64,000 bases of DNA from Megaleporinus macrocephalus (lineage: Eukaryota > Chordata > Actinopteri > Characiformes > Anostomidae): assembly GCA_021613375.1 (NCBI GenBank), contig CM038719.1:6262890-6326889 (forward strand). Reading direction: 5' to 3'. The notes under the pieces are model-generated. The model ran no database searches, had not been told where the DNA came from, and saw only the letters and a program-made list of their open reading frames with translations. How positions within the stretch are numbered: the stretch's first letter is position 1; every line of letters starts with the position of its first letter. Below, in pieces: positions 1 to 49,043 of the stretch. Both the position numbers and the translations under genes were made by a program.

Positions 1-322
1 AAACATCCACCAATCCATCCACACATTCAAACATCCACCAATCCATCCACACATTCAAACATCCACCAATCCATCCACACGTCCAAACATCCACCAATCC
101 ATCCACACATCCAAACAGCCACCAATCCATCCACACATCCAAACATCCACAAATCCATCCACACGTCCAACCATCCACCAATCCATCCACACATCCAAAC
201 ATCCACAAATCCATCCACACGTCCAACCATCCACCAGTTCATCCACACATTCAAACGTCCACCAATTCATCCACACATCCAAACAATCAACAATCCATCA
301 ACACATCCACCAATCCATCCAT
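1..322. repeat. 28-bp minisatellite (runs off left edge)
   Basis: About 11 copies of a 28-bp unit built on CATCCACCAATCCATCC, with variants at a few positions. It lies in the pdxdc1 intron just after the exon at 354-414 and leaves overlapping open frames on the minus strand. Confidence 0.95.
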
Positions 323-353
323 TCTTTGTCAAGAGAAAACTGAGAAACGTCAC

Positions 354-37502
<37,149 letters not shown>

Positions 37503-37904
37503 CTGTAACAACACGTTAAGGAGTTACAGTGACATCACAACAACAAAATTACATCACAGTCAAATATTAGACTTAGATTAGATCTAAACTCAGGACTGCA
37601 AACTAGACTAAACCCATTCTCCAGGATCCGGCTCTTTAAATATGTATCAGGTTAAAGAGCCAATATGACCCATTTCTCTACATTTCAGTCAGAGGGTTAA
37701 GAGCTTAATGCCTATTAAAGCTGCCTGGAGGGGCCTAAGGGTCCTCAGTCGTAGCCTCAGTGTACATTCAGATTTTTATTTAGCTTCCAAACGGTTCTCC
37801 AGCACCGGTTCTAGCTATGTATTATACCCACTGAGCGGTTCTACCTGGTGTGCTCATATCAATAATACAGCACAGCAACTCAGTGTCTCAAATGTTTTAT
37901 TGTG

Positions 37905-39765
37905 TTTTCAATGTTGATTCAGTTCAGTACTTCAGTTCAGTACTCAATAATAATCACTACTGACTACTGATAAACTCATTTACACCATCAAACCTCCTCA
38001 TTATTCTTTTAATGTTCATTCAGTTCAGTACTCAGATTAATACTCACTACTGACTACTAATAACTCATATACCATTATTCTTTTAATGTTCATTCAGTTC
38101 AGTACTCAGATTAATACTCACTACTGACTACTAATAACTCATATACCATTATTCTTTTAATGTTCATTCAGTTCAGTACTCAGATTAATACTCACTACTG
38201 ACTACTGATAAACCCATTTACACCATCAAACATCCTCATTATTCTTTCAATGTTCATTCATTTCAGTACTCAGTTTAATAATCACTACTGACTACTGATA
38301 AACTCATTTACACCATCAAACATCCTCATTATTCTTTCAATGTTCATTCAGTTCAGTACTCAGTTTAATAATCACTACTGACAACTGATAAACTCATTTA
38401 CACCATCAAACATCCTCATTATTTATTCAATGTTCATTCAGTTCAGTACTCAGTTTAATAATCACTACTGACTACTGATAAACTCATTTACACCATCAAA
38501 CATCCTCATTATTCTTTCAATGTTCATTCATTTCAGTACTCAGTTTAATAATCACTACTGACTACTGATAAACTCATTTACACCATCAAACATCCTCATT
38601 ATTCTTTCAATGTTCATTCATTTCAGTACTCAGTTTAATAATCACTACTGACTACTGATAAACCCATTTACACCATCAAACATCCTCATTATTCTTTCAA
38701 TGTTCATTCATTTCAGTACTCAGTTTAATAATCACTACTGACTACTGATAAACTCATTTACACCATCAAACATCCTCATTATTCTTTCAATGTTCATTCA
38801 GTTCAGTACTCAGTTTAATAATCACTACTGACTACTGATAAACTCATTTACACCATCAAACATCCTCATTATTTATTCAATGTTCATTCAGTTCAGTACT
38901 CAGTTTAATAATCACTACTGACTACTGATAAACTCATTTACACCATCAAACATCCTCATTATTCTTTCAATGTTCATTCATTTCAGTACTCAGTTTAATA
39001 ATCACTACTGACTACTGATAAACTCATTTACACCATCAAACATCCTCATTATTCTTTTAATGTTCATTCAGTTCAGTACTCAGTTTAATAATCACTACTG
39101 ACTACTGATAAACTCATTTACACCATCAAACATCCTCATTATTCTTTCAATGTTCATTCAGTTCAGTACTCAGTTTAATAATTACTACTGACTACTGATA
39201 AACTCATTTACACCATCAAACATCCTCATTATTTATTCAATGTTCATTCAGTTCAGTACTCAGTTTAATAATCACTACTGACTACTGATAAACCCATTTA
39301 CACCATCAAACATCCTCATTATTCTTTCAATGTTCATTCATTTCAGTACTCAGTTTAATAATCACTACTGACTACTGATAAACTCATTTACACCATCAAA
39401 CATCCTCATTATTCTTTCAATGTTCATTCAGTTCAGTACTCAGTTTAATAATCACTACTGACTACTGATAAACTCATTTACACCATCAAACATCCTCATT
39501 ATTTATTCAATGTTCATTCAGTTCAGTACTCAGTTTAATAATCACTACTGACTACTGATAAACTCATTTACACCATCAAACATCCTCATTATTCTTTCAA
39601 TGTTCATTCATTTCAGTACTCAGTTTAATAATCACTACTGACTACTGATAAACTCATTTACACCATCAAACATCCTCATTATTCTTTTAATGTTCATTCA
39701 TTTCAGTACTCAGTTTAATAATCACTACTGACAACTGATAAACTCATTTACATCATCAAACGTCC
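37905..39765. repeat. 90-bp satellite-like array with higher-order structure
   Basis: About 20 copies. The unit contains TGTTCATTCAGTTCAGTACT, CAGTTTAATAATCACTACTG and ACACCATCAAACATCCTCAT. Variant B (ATTTATTCAA) occurs at 38421, 38871, 39231 and 39501, exact multiples of 90 bp apart. It lies in the first pdxdc1 intron. Confidence 0.96.
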
Positions 39766-39799
39766 TAAACAAGAAGCTAGTGAATGAATTTGTGAATTA

Positions 39800-40015
39800 G
39801 TGAATTTGCCAATACTTACAATAGCATTGCGCCCTTGTGCTGCTTGTTAATGTTGGAGTGGAGCTAAACATTACAACACTGCCATCTAGTGGTCAGAGGT
39901 TTAAACACAACACATAATGGTTCAGTGTCTGCCAGGAATCTGTGTATTGATACTGTGTTTTTGAGAATCAATACAATCACTAAACATCAATATTTGGATA
40001 TTTTCTTAAAGCCCT
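39800..40015 (+). mobile_element. Truncated hAT-type MITE (TAGGGCTGTGTATTG family)
   Basis: Contains AATAGCATTGCGCCCTTGTG and the GCCATCTAGTGGTCAGAGG block, then the right end near GCCCTA. Confidence 0.75.
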
Positions 40016-40389
40016 ACTCTACACTCAGCCTGTGGTCTGTCTGTTCTGGGCTACTGTAGAAACATGGCGGTGGCAGCAGCTTCTATTAGAAGATGAGCTG
40101 TTCCTATGCAGATATAATAGCTCATATACATACATACTTACATACATATACATATTTTCAAAATCCACTGAGCCTTTCTTTACAGTGAACCATATCACGC
40201 CAGACCACTCAGACCACTGAATGATGTAGAGATTTTAAAATTCTGGTGGAGTTCCCCTTTAAAGCAGCCTCCAGTTTCAGAAGTGCAGTACATGTACATG
40301 TAGATGATGTATAGTGTGGGAGTGGTTCTGTTAGGCCACTGCACAAACACAAACACCACCAAACAGGATCCTCTCCATAAAGCCAGGAT

Positions 40390-40443
40390 GACTGACTGAC
40401 TGACAGACAGACAGACAGACAGATAGACAGATAGACAGACAGG
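40390..40443. repeat. (GACA)n / (GATA)n microsatellite
   Basis: Short tetranucleotide tract (ACAGACAGACAGACAGATAG). Confidence 0.9.
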
Positions 40444-40811
40444 CAGCATCACTGACGCTGAAGGAGTGAATGCATGTGATCTTATGAGAAACCAGTCATC
40501 TCATGTGCTTGTCAGTTCAGTCACCTCAGGTCATTTCTCACTGTAGTAAAGCAGAACAGCATTTACTTTCTATTTTTATAACCTTACAGCAGAAACAGCA
40601 GAACAGCGGAGGCAGCATGGAAACTTCTTTGAATGGAACTGAGCTTGATGGTCACCAAAGGACCTGACAGCAACTCATAAGATCCACAGGGTCTATCAAC
40701 AATAGACAAATGAATCATCTGACTACGAAAAGGACATCAAGTGCCTGAGCAGCTGCATTGCTGTCTAATCACATGAGCTTCAATACTGTAAATCAGACAG
40801 TGAGGGCAATG

Positions 40812-40814
<3 letters not shown>

Positions 40815-40855
<41 letters not shown>

Positions 40856-40880
40856 TCTCACCCAGTCTCTCTCTCTCATA
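40815..40880. repeat. (CT)n microsatellite next to the pdxdc1 first-exon donor
   Basis: About 18 CT dinucleotides and shorter CT runs. On the pdxdc1 sense strand this is (GA)n beginning within a few bases of the proposed donor. Confidence 0.9.
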
Positions 40881-40881
40881 C

Positions 40882-41125
40882 CTTTTCAAAATCAGCCTTT
40901 CCTCGGAATGTGGACACCTGAGGAGCAACGAACCGTCGCGACCCTTTGACGGAGACTCGGGTTTAATGTCTGGAAATAAAAAACTAGCGCGGCGTGAAAT
41001 AAATATATGTACAATAATCCCGTTTCCCGTCTTTGCCTTTTGCTGTTTGTGCAGGTTTTAGCTTCCTGGTGTGCTGGCAGCGCTGACGTAGCCCACGCAG
41101 GACACGCCCCTACAATGGCATCCGC
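40882..41125 (-). other. pdxdc1: Probable noncoding first exon of pdxdc1 (5' UTR)
   Basis: On the minus strand a good donor (GAAAAG then GTATGAG) lies at 40881, followed downstream by the coding exon at 37502. If joined, the frame upstream of the ATG reads ADFEK then MDPTLAEMG, resembling the human N-terminus, but that frame meets a TAA with no ATG between, so translation should start in the next exon. The right boundary (transcription start) is a guess based on the GC-richer sequence near 41.05-41.12 kb. 5' RACE or RNA-seq would settle it. Confidence 0.45.
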
Positions 41126-42040
41126 GGCGGTTAAGCTTTTATTTTTTATTTGTGTTTTATTTAATTTAACAATGAATAAAGTGTTTTTAAAACGCGATAC
41201 GTGTGTTTAATCGCGAAAATATTTTTTTTATTAAAAATAAATACCGTCTTTCTTTTTTTTTAATCTTTATTTTTGTGCCGTGCTGGAATTATGAGGAACC
41301 TACATCGCAAAACAATTTTAGTAAATTTTGTAAACATAACTTTATCATCAGAAACGAAATAAAAACAACTAAAACAAACAGTCTGTCAAAAAGAAATATT
41401 AAAAAGTAAGAGGACGGTTCTCGCTACGGAATGAACTGCGCATGCGTACACGGCAGTTTGATCTACACAAGAATGGACGGGACCGCTGTTGTCGGTGGCT
41501 GCGATGTAAGGCCGATCCGGTTCACTTACAGATCTGAGAAAAGCGGGTCTATAACATCCCTAACTCGGGCAAACGCGCAGATTAACCGGGATTTATTGAG
41601 CTCCTGACGAAGCAACAGGGAAACTGCTGATGGAGGTCCAGCCAGGAGGCGTTTTTATTGAGCTACTACGCGGATAAATCGTCTTCGGCTCCAGTACTCA
41701 CTCCGCAGGCTCTTTTAAAGGGAACAAGCTCGTCTGAGTTCATCACAAAAGTAAAGTTATTTACTGGATTGGCCGTTAGATCTTCAGCAAGTGAATGAAA
41801 AAGCTTCCTGTGATGTATTTTCTCCATTCCAATGGGCTTCACATGGATTGATGGAACCTCATTTATTCCTCACCTGTAGAATGAATTACCTGCTGAGGGA
41901 CAAAAGGGTTCTTTGATCGTTCACGGTCGTGTTTGACCTGTTGTGAGCAGAGGTCACAGCCTCTACAGGCCTCACGAATAGACTCTAGACAACTTGCTCT
42001 TTATGTTTGCACCTACTTGTAACGTGATACAGCCTGAACA
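41126..42040. promoter_or_regulatory. Divergent promoter region and mpv17l 5' UTR
   Basis: The left half is AT-rich (41140-41400). The right half (41410-41760) is GC-richer with several CpGs, the NRF1-like site at 41437 and GGCCGATCCGG. No TATA box is obvious. The mpv17l leader must lie within about 41.45-42.04 kb; several upstream ATGs precede the start. Confidence 0.45.
41437..41448. promoter_or_regulatory. NRF1-like palindrome between pdxdc1 and mpv17l
   Basis: The sequence TGCGCATGCGTA fits the NRF1 consensus (YGCGCAYGCGCR) at all but one position. It lies in the divergent intergenic region about 300 bp from the inferred pdxdc1 start and 600 bp before the mpv17l ATG. NRF1 controls many nuclear genes for mitochondrial proteins, so a role at mpv17l is plausible but inferred. 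Confidence 0.45.
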
Positions 42041-42344
42041 ATGAGAAAGTCTCTCCTACAAAAGGCGAAGGTCTTCCCATGGATAACCAATGTGACCCTG
42101 TATGGGTGTCTGTTCGCCGGAGGAGACCTGGTGCATCAGTATTTGGCCCACCCGGACCACATCGACTGGAGACACACCAGGCACGTGGCCATCGTGGCCC
42201 TCAGCTTTCATGGAAACTTCAACTACTTCTGGCTGCGGACCCTGGAGCGACAGTTCCCGGGCAGGTCGCTGGGCATGGTCCTCCGGAAGCTGGTTCTGGA
42301 CCAGAGCTTTGCGTCCCCACTAGCGACAAGTGTCTTCTACACAG
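42041..42344 (+). CDS. mpv17l: mpv17l exon 1 (coding part)
   Basis: ATG at 42041; 304 nt, phase 1 out, donor ACAG then GTGACC. It encodes residues 1-101 with the first two hydrophobic segments. It is clearly GC-richer than surrounding DNA. A 5' UTR must lie upstream, but its extent is not visible. Confidence 0.95.
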
Positions 42345-45300
42345 GTGACCTTTGAGCCCAACCTTAACCTCCTGACCCAGTTCAGTGTCTCTCTCCCCTG
42401 CCTTCAGTTCTGGGCCAGCTTTAAATGTAGGCTAGTTAGATCTCTGCTGTAGGAAACAAAGGATGTCTGGTTCCATTGACTTGCATTAAAAGTAAAGGAT
42501 GGTTGTTTGTTCTTCTCCTGTAAAGTTATTAGTCTGAAGATCCAATCTGTGATCTGAGAAGCTCAGTTGAAAAAGCTAACGTTGCCAAAAGTGAAGGAAA
42601 GCAAATAGCCAATTATCCAATTAGTATTATGTAACTAGAGACCATTTGGTGACTCGTAGCTTCTATTCTATTCTGTTCTTTTCTTTTCTATTCTATTCTA
42701 TTCTATTCTATTCTATTCTATTCTTAATATGTTAAGATTAAGATATTCACTTAAACCATTCAATGGTTCTTTAGTAAAGACAGTGTTTCTATAAAGAACC
42801 ATAAACACTCGTGATGAAATATCTCTTTACATTGGTGGAGAATGTGTCATATACGGTTCTATATGGAACCTCTTCGAAAATAATGACTAGTTTACAACAG
42901 AAGAACCCTTTTTGGTGCTGTATAGAACCATATACAACACATTCACCATCAATCTAAAGAACTATTTCACCATACAGATGAACCCTTGAGCATGTAACTG
43001 GTTCTCTGAGTGTTCTATGTAGGTCTTATCGTAAGAACCATTGAGGAGTAACTCTACACTCTGAGAGAAGATGGTTCTTCAAGGGTTCTTTAGTAAAACC
43101 ATATGTAAAACCATGAGCACTTAAAGAATTGTTGCGATCCAAAAAAAGGGTTCTCATGTTGTTACAGGCTTGTAATATGTAATAATCACATGGTGGTGTT
43201 GATAAGGGGTTGCTATGATATCCCATGTGGTTGCTAGGGCCTTGCTAGGAGGTGGATATTGCATCCCAGGTGGTTGGTAGGGTGTTGCTAAGGCATTGCT
43301 ATGGTATCCCAAATGGTTGGTAAGGCATTCCTAGGGAATTGCTAAGATGTCCCAGGTGGTTGCTAAGGTGCTGCAGAATATTGTTGCTATCCAGTGAAAA
43401 ATCTATCTCCAATTTTGTTGATTTAGAGTTTTCTGTCATTTGAACACGCCACTGGTCGCTTACATTGTGTGAAAATTTCATGATGAATGGACCAATAGAA
43501 GTGCTCCAAAATAGCTTGGAAAAAATTCTGGTTCTATTGACTTGCATTGAAAGTAAAGTAAGTGTTTGGTCTCTCCTGTAAAGTTGTAATTTTGGAGGTA
43601 CTTGTTTTTCATTGGACAGCAATGTTTATATAGAGGTTGCTACAGTTTCCCAGATGGTCGCTAGGGTGTTGTAAGGGCATTGCAATGGGTTTGTTAAAAG
43701 GGGTTGCTGTGGTATCCCAGACTGTTGCTAAGGTACTGTGGAATAGGTGGAATAATTGAATTACCATAGTATCCATTCCACAGGGTGTTGTAGGGGGTTT
43801 CTGTCGGACACTCTCCTATTAGAGAAAATTCTAATTAGCTTGTCGATCTGGTGGAACGACTGGCGGTTGTTTTGAGTCAACATGTTTTCTGTTCCCTTCT
43901 AAGTTCAGAGAAACGACCGCCTGCAGTAACGGACGGTGTGATACAGACACAGCCGACTGAGATCAGGCTGGAAAAACGCTGGAGTGTTCCTGTAAGCAGA
44001 GCTGGTGTAACCGGTTGCTGCGGTCACCTCCCATCATTAGCTAACAAGCGCGTCAACTGCTGCTGTGCTCATACTCACATGATAATGTGGCTCAGGTGAA
44101 CATCTGTGATGAGACCTCATGGAGGAGAAGGACACTAAGATCTTATCTTTAAAGAGCCAATACCCTACATTCTTCTGGCATCTTTCTTAAACATATAAGG
44201 TCTTTTATGATGTCACTTCTACAGCCTCTCACATTCACAACAATTAAACAGGTTGTTTTTATTACTGTGCCTTTAAGACTGATATATGTAAATAAGCTCT
44301 GCTCTGATTGGCTGGCCTGTATTGTCACTCTTTTTAAAGCGGTCTAGGCTGAAAATCACTAGGCATGACGTGTATGTATATGTATTTATATGGCTTGATG
44401 ATGCTAATCAAAAAACTACATACTTAAAGGGGATTGCCACCAAAATTTTAAAATGCTCTACCTCGTTAAAGTAGTTGACCTCACTAATACTCAATCAAAT
44501 CCCCACAGCAATGTTCCAACATCAGTACCTGACCTCATTAATACTCAACTAAATCCTCAAAGCAATGTTCAAGCGTCAGTACCTGACCTTACTCACACTC
44601 AATCCAATCCTCACAACAATGTTTAACATCAGTACCTTACTAACACTCAATCAGATCCTCACAGCAATGTTCAACATCAGTACTTGACCTCACTAATACT
44701 CAATCAAATCCTCACAGCAATGTTCAACATCAGTACTTGACCTCACTAATACTCAATCAAATCCTCACAGCAAATTTCCACATCAGTACCTGACCTCACT
44801 AACACTCAATCAAATCCTCACAGCAATGTTCAACATCAGTACCTGACCTCACTAATACTCAATCAGATCCTCACAGCAATGTTCAACATCAGTACCTGGC
44901 CTCACTTATACTCAATCAGATCCTCACAGCAATGTTCAACATCAGTACCTCACTAACACTCAATCAAATCCTCACAGCAATGTTCCAATGTCAGTACCTG
45001 ACTTCACTAATGTTCAATCAGATCCACACGGCAATGTTCAACCTCAGTACTTGACCTCACTAATACTCAATCAAATCCTCACAGCAATGTTCAACATCAG
45101 CACCTGACCTCACTCTGCTGTCTACAAACGTTGGAAGCCTTCAGGTGTCAATTCTCTGTGACTTAAAGGGCAATTGCAGTGATTTTCCAAAATTTGAAAA
45201 GTTTCATTCTAGATGAACTTAAAGAGTAAAAACTGTTCACAGTGGTGGTGAATGGAACCAGACGTCCACCTCTAAAAGCTCCCTTACAGACAGTCATTAC

Positions 45301-47628
45301 AGTAACTGGTTATGAATACATGGCCTGGTTGATGGAGGTTCCTTTTTTCTCCTCAGGTGTGAGTTTTCTGGAGGGAAAGGAGGACATCTTTGAAGACTGG
45401 AGGGAGAAGTTCTTTAACACCTATAAGGTAGGACGTGTGGACGAATGGACCGGACAGAGAATTCGCTCTGTGGCCGTCCACCGATTAACCTACTTTACTT
45501 TCTGTTAGCGCTGCGTCGCGGGCTCGGTGCCAGCATTACTCGTTTAACTGAGAGGAGAACAGCTCCAGCGCTCCTCTGTGATTCTCCTGATCTCATACTC
45601 CAACCAAACCTTCCATCCAGAGTCAGAGCAGCAAAATCACTAAACACGGAACAAAACACTTTATTATTGAGAGTAATTCTGTTACTCTTCTCCGAGTATA
45701 TGATGGATATGCACTTCCAGAACACTAGATCATAAAAAGAGATAAGAACCAGTGAAGCAGGCCCGGCAGTACTTAACTAGAATAAAGCATGTCCTGAAGG
45801 AAACGCAGGACGGTTGCACATAAACGACAAATAGAGGAGTGCAGGTCAGTATGTCTGTGGATTAGTGGTTGGGGGTCTTCTCTGAGTGAGGACAGGCAGT
45901 GTGGATGCTGTAGGTTAAACAAAACCATAATGTTTGGGGTTGGCCAAAAATTAATGGGACCCTATGAGAGGAATGATGGATGAATAAATGACAAATAGAG
46001 GCGTGTGGGTCAGTATGTATCTGGATTAGAGGTTGAGGGTCTGCTCTGAGTGAGTACAGGCAGTTTGAAGGCTGTAGGTTCAATGAAATAGAAAATGAAT
46101 GGGACTCTATGGGGGAAAAAGAGGGATGGGAAAAAATACAACAAATAGACGAGTGCAGGTGGAACCAACACTACAGTCGTGCCCGGGGGTCCGCTCTGAG
46201 TTAGTGTATGAGTAACGGTGTCTGTGGGTTGAGCAGAAGTTCAGTAGATGGGCGTGCACTTCTCTATCCTATTCATTCTCTATGGGAATTTGTGCATCCA
46301 ATCAAAAAGCTGCATACAAGCCCAAATCACAGTCAGACCATAGGAACTGTACTTTTGCTGGACTGACATACACCGATTCTCATACACTGACTCAGGGCAG
46401 ACCCCCGACCACGACTGTAGTGTTGGTTCAAGCCGCACTCGTCTGTTTGTTGTTTTTTTTCCATCCCACAGTCGAACCCAAACCTCATGGTTTCATTTAA
46501 CCTACAGCCTCCAAACTGCCTGTACCCACTCAGAGCAGACCCCCAACCTCTAATCCACAGAGACACTGACCCTCACTCCTCTATTTATTGTATATGTGCA
46601 ACCATCTATTGTTTCCTTCAGGAAATTCACTTTTCTACACATGTGCTCCTTCTGGTGTGGAAGGTGCTGCTGCTACTGCTGGAGTGTTTAAACACCTCAG
46701 TGTCACTGCTGGACTGAGAATCGTCCACCAACCAAAACTATCCAGACAGCAGTGTCCTGTGGGCGGCGTCCTGTGTCCACTGATGAAGAACTAGAGAACA
46801 CAAACTGTGCAGCAGCAGATGAGCTACTGTCTCTGACTTTACATCTACAAGGTGGACCAGCAAGTAGTAGGAGTGTCTAATAGAGTGGACAGTGAGTGGA
46901 CACAGTGTTTATACTATCAGTTACACCGCAGTGCTGAGAATGACCAACCACCCTAATAGTATCTGCTCTGTGGGGGTCCTGTGGGGGTCCTGATCATTAA
47001 AGAACAGAGTAATAAAGTATACAGAGAATCAGATGAACTACAGTCTGTAGGTGTAGGTCCTGTATGGTCAGTGGAGCTGATACAGTGGACAGTGAGTGGA
47101 GATAGAAGGAGGTGGTTTTCATGTTATGGCTGTTTGATGTATATTTGAATAGTAAATGATATTTTGATTTATTTTTGGTTCAGAGTATGTGGTCTGACTG
47201 TATGTTTCTGAATTTCAGACCGGCCTCATGTACTGGCCCTTCATGCAGGTAGGTCACATGACTCACTCTGTAGATACATACACAGCTTAGAGTGCCGGTC
47301 AATGGTGGACCCTCATGTTCCTGTGTTTAGTCAACAGAGCAAACGTAGACCGTTCCTGTGTTTTCATTCATCATGTGAGCTATTTTTAGAGCTCTGGCGC
47401 CAACACACCTCCGCTCCTCTCGTTTTCCGCTTCTCTCCTCAGTTCCTGAACTTCGTGCTGATGCCGCTGTACCTGCGCACGGCGTTCATGGGCTGCTCGG
47501 CGTTCCTCTGGGCCACGTTCCTCTGTTTCTCGCGGCAGAACGGCGACGGCACGGCGGCCGTGGCTCTGGCCTGGATCATGGCCCCCAAAAAGAAGCTCCT
47601 GGCCCGCAAGACCAGCGAGGAGAAATAA
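42041..47628 (+). CDS. mpv17l: mpv17l, Mpv17-like membrane protein (complete, 4 exons)
   Basis: A member of the Mpv17/PMP22 family, four-helix integral membrane proteins of mitochondria and peroxisomes; mammalian MPV17L is linked to reactive-oxygen handling and mtDNA protection. The join is 42041-42344, 45357-45427, 47219-47248, 47443-47628, encoding 196 aa, equal to human. Landmarks are WITNVTLYGCLFAGGDLVHQ (res 14-33), FHGNFNYFWLRTLERQFPGR, SFLEGKEDIFEDWREKFFNT, and the family signature W-P-x-x-Q-x-x-N-F-x-x-x-P across the exon 3/4 junction, then FLWATFLCFSRQNGDGT. The tail is Lys-rich (KKKLLARK). The gene is head-to-head with pdxdc1; a paralogous mpv17 is excluded by the N-terminus and length. 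Confidence 0.96.
42660..42726. repeat. (TTCTA)n microsatellite
   Basis: About 12 pentanucleotides in mpv17l intron 1. Confidence 0.93.
42740..43140. repeat. GGTTCT/AGAACC dispersed repeat
   Basis: Rich in ATGGTTCT and AGAACCAT inverted motifs, as at 4855-5130 and 51605-51770. Confidence 0.55.
43160..43770. repeat. Degenerate GGTTGCTAGG array split by a MITE
   Basis: Repeats of GGTTGCTAGGGTGTTGCTA and TATCCCAGGTGG occupy 43160-43380 and 43627-43770. Between them is a MITE with ends TGTTGCTATCCAGTGAAAAA and TTTTTCATTGGACAGCAA (43381-43626). Confidence 0.75.
44460..45110. repeat. 53-bp minisatellite in mpv17l intron 1
   Basis: About 12 copies of a unit with ACCTCACTAATACTCAATCA and TCCTCACAGCAATGTTCAAC. 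Units are more diverged and variable in length than in the pdxdc1 arrays. Confidence 0.9.
45357..45427 (+). CDS. mpv17l: mpv17l exon 2
   Basis: Acceptor TTTTTTCTCCTCAG, donor GTAGGA, 71 nt, phase 1 to 0. It encodes GVSFLEGKEDIFEDWREKFF then NTYK, aligned with human GMSILQGKDDIFLDLKQKFW and NTYL. Confidence 0.95.
45785..46640. repeat. Large inverted repeat in mpv17l intron 2
   Basis: The left arm includes TCCTGAAGGAAAC, GGATTAGTGGTTGGGGGTCT and AACCAACACTACAGTCGTG. The right arm carries their complements in reverse order (CACGACTGTAGTGTTGGTT near 46415, GACCCCCAACCTCTAATCC near 46540, GTTTCCTTCAGGA near 46610). The arms are imperfect, up to about 400 nt, with a loop near 46260-46370. Confidence 0.75.
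46680..47135. mobile_element. Palindromic-element family fragment
   Basis: Shares CAGTGTCCTGTGGGCGGCGT, GATGAGCTACTGTCTCTGAC and CTTTACATCTACAAGGTGGA with 5960-6480. It ends 84 bp before the 30-nt mpv17l exon. Confidence 0.75.
47219..47248 (+). CDS. mpv17l: mpv17l exon 3 (30-nt microexon)
   Basis: Acceptor TGAATTTCAG, donor GTAGGT, exactly 30 nt, phase 0. It encodes TGLMYWPFMQ, matching human SGLMYWPFVQ. It holds the W-P-x-x-Q half of the Mpv17 signature, so skipping would remove the signature without changing the frame. Confidence 0.93.
47443..47628 (+). CDS. mpv17l: mpv17l exon 4 (stop codon)
   Basis: Acceptor CTTCTCTCCTCAG, 186 nt ending TAA at 47626-47628. It encodes FLNFVLMPLYLRTAFMGCSA and then FLWATFLCFSRQNGDG, followed by a basic C-terminus. 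The intron from exon 3 is 194 bp. Confidence 0.95.
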   Translation, partial: FLNFVLMPLYLRTAFMGCSAFLWATFLCFSRQNGDGTAAVALAWIMAPKKKLLARKTSEEK

Positions 47629-48700
47629 CACCACAGACCCCCAGCTGTGCCCGTGCCTTCATCTCAGCACTCCAGACCTCAGTGACCCCTCCTGTAACAC
47701 ACACTTCCTGAAAGCCAGGTGAGCTGCTCCCTGGAACACAACAACGACTGACGCTCTCAACTTTTAAAGGGCCCATCATTCAACCTCGCTTTATTTCTTA
47801 CAACAGATGTTTTTTTTTGTTACTGTGCCTTTAAGACAGACATATGTAAATGAGCTCTGCTCTGATTGGCTGTACCTCATTCAAAAAGCAATCAGGACTT
47901 CAACACACCTCGTAACTTCAGCGTGAGTAGCTGCAGAATAGAGCGGTTGTGTGTATACATATGTATATGTGTTGGGTTTTATGACATCACAAAAACGGTG
48001 ACTTTTAAAGAAGCTGTATTACCTGTTGTCTTTATGTTCGGACTGTGTGGGCCGGGACTTGAGCATTATGTTTCAGAGCTTTAATGCGCACACTACTTTA
48101 AACTTTCTTTCATTTTCAGAAAACCGGTTTTCCGTGGTATGTGCCCTTTAAAGCACACTTGTTTAAAGGGCTAGTGAGGCCAAAAATCGTCCGATCTGTT
48201 TTAATACAGTTATACAGTGATTATGTAAATATAGTCATTCACAGTGTGTTTGGTACCAAACACTCCGTCCTAGAAAAACCTACAGTCAGAACTGTTCACA
48301 GTGGTGGTGAATGGAACCAGACGTCCACCTCTAAAAGCTCCCTCATAGAAAGTTGCTGAGATTTTATAATGATTTGTGTTGTAGACGTGGTGACCCCTGG
48401 TTCCCATCACCACCACTGTAAACCACTCTGAACCATTCTGAATGACACTGTTTACTTTATTCAGGTGGATAAATTGGTGGATAGATATGCTGAACATTAA
48501 TTAGAGATTACTTGACTGATGAACTGTGTTTGGGGTAGAGAGGAAATTTTAAAAAATGTCGTTTTTGGTCTGACTATCACTTCGTTGCACCATGTTGCGT
48601 CTACCAGGACTTTTATTTTGTCTTTTTTTTCTTGTCTGTGAAATTGTATTATTTTATTTGGATCATTTGACAAAGTAATTTATTATTATTATTATTATTA

Positions 48701-48738
<38 letters not shown>

Positions 48739-49005
48739 GGGAGGGTCCCTGAGGGCCTGATTGAGTTGCTTTACTGAACAAACCCCTGTCCTGCAGTGGT
48801 CAGCGCTGTTTGGACGTTCTGCACAAACTCCTCTGTGTTGTGTTAAATGTATTGTTAAGTATGTTATTAATTGATGTTGTTAATTGATTGGTGTGTTATC
48901 GTGTATTTATTGATTTTAAACAAGATTTTAGAGATAAATATGACTTGAAATACCTTTATTACATTAGCCTGCCACTGAACCTCAATACCTTATGTGTGTG
49001 TGAGT

Positions 49006-49043
<38 letters not shown>

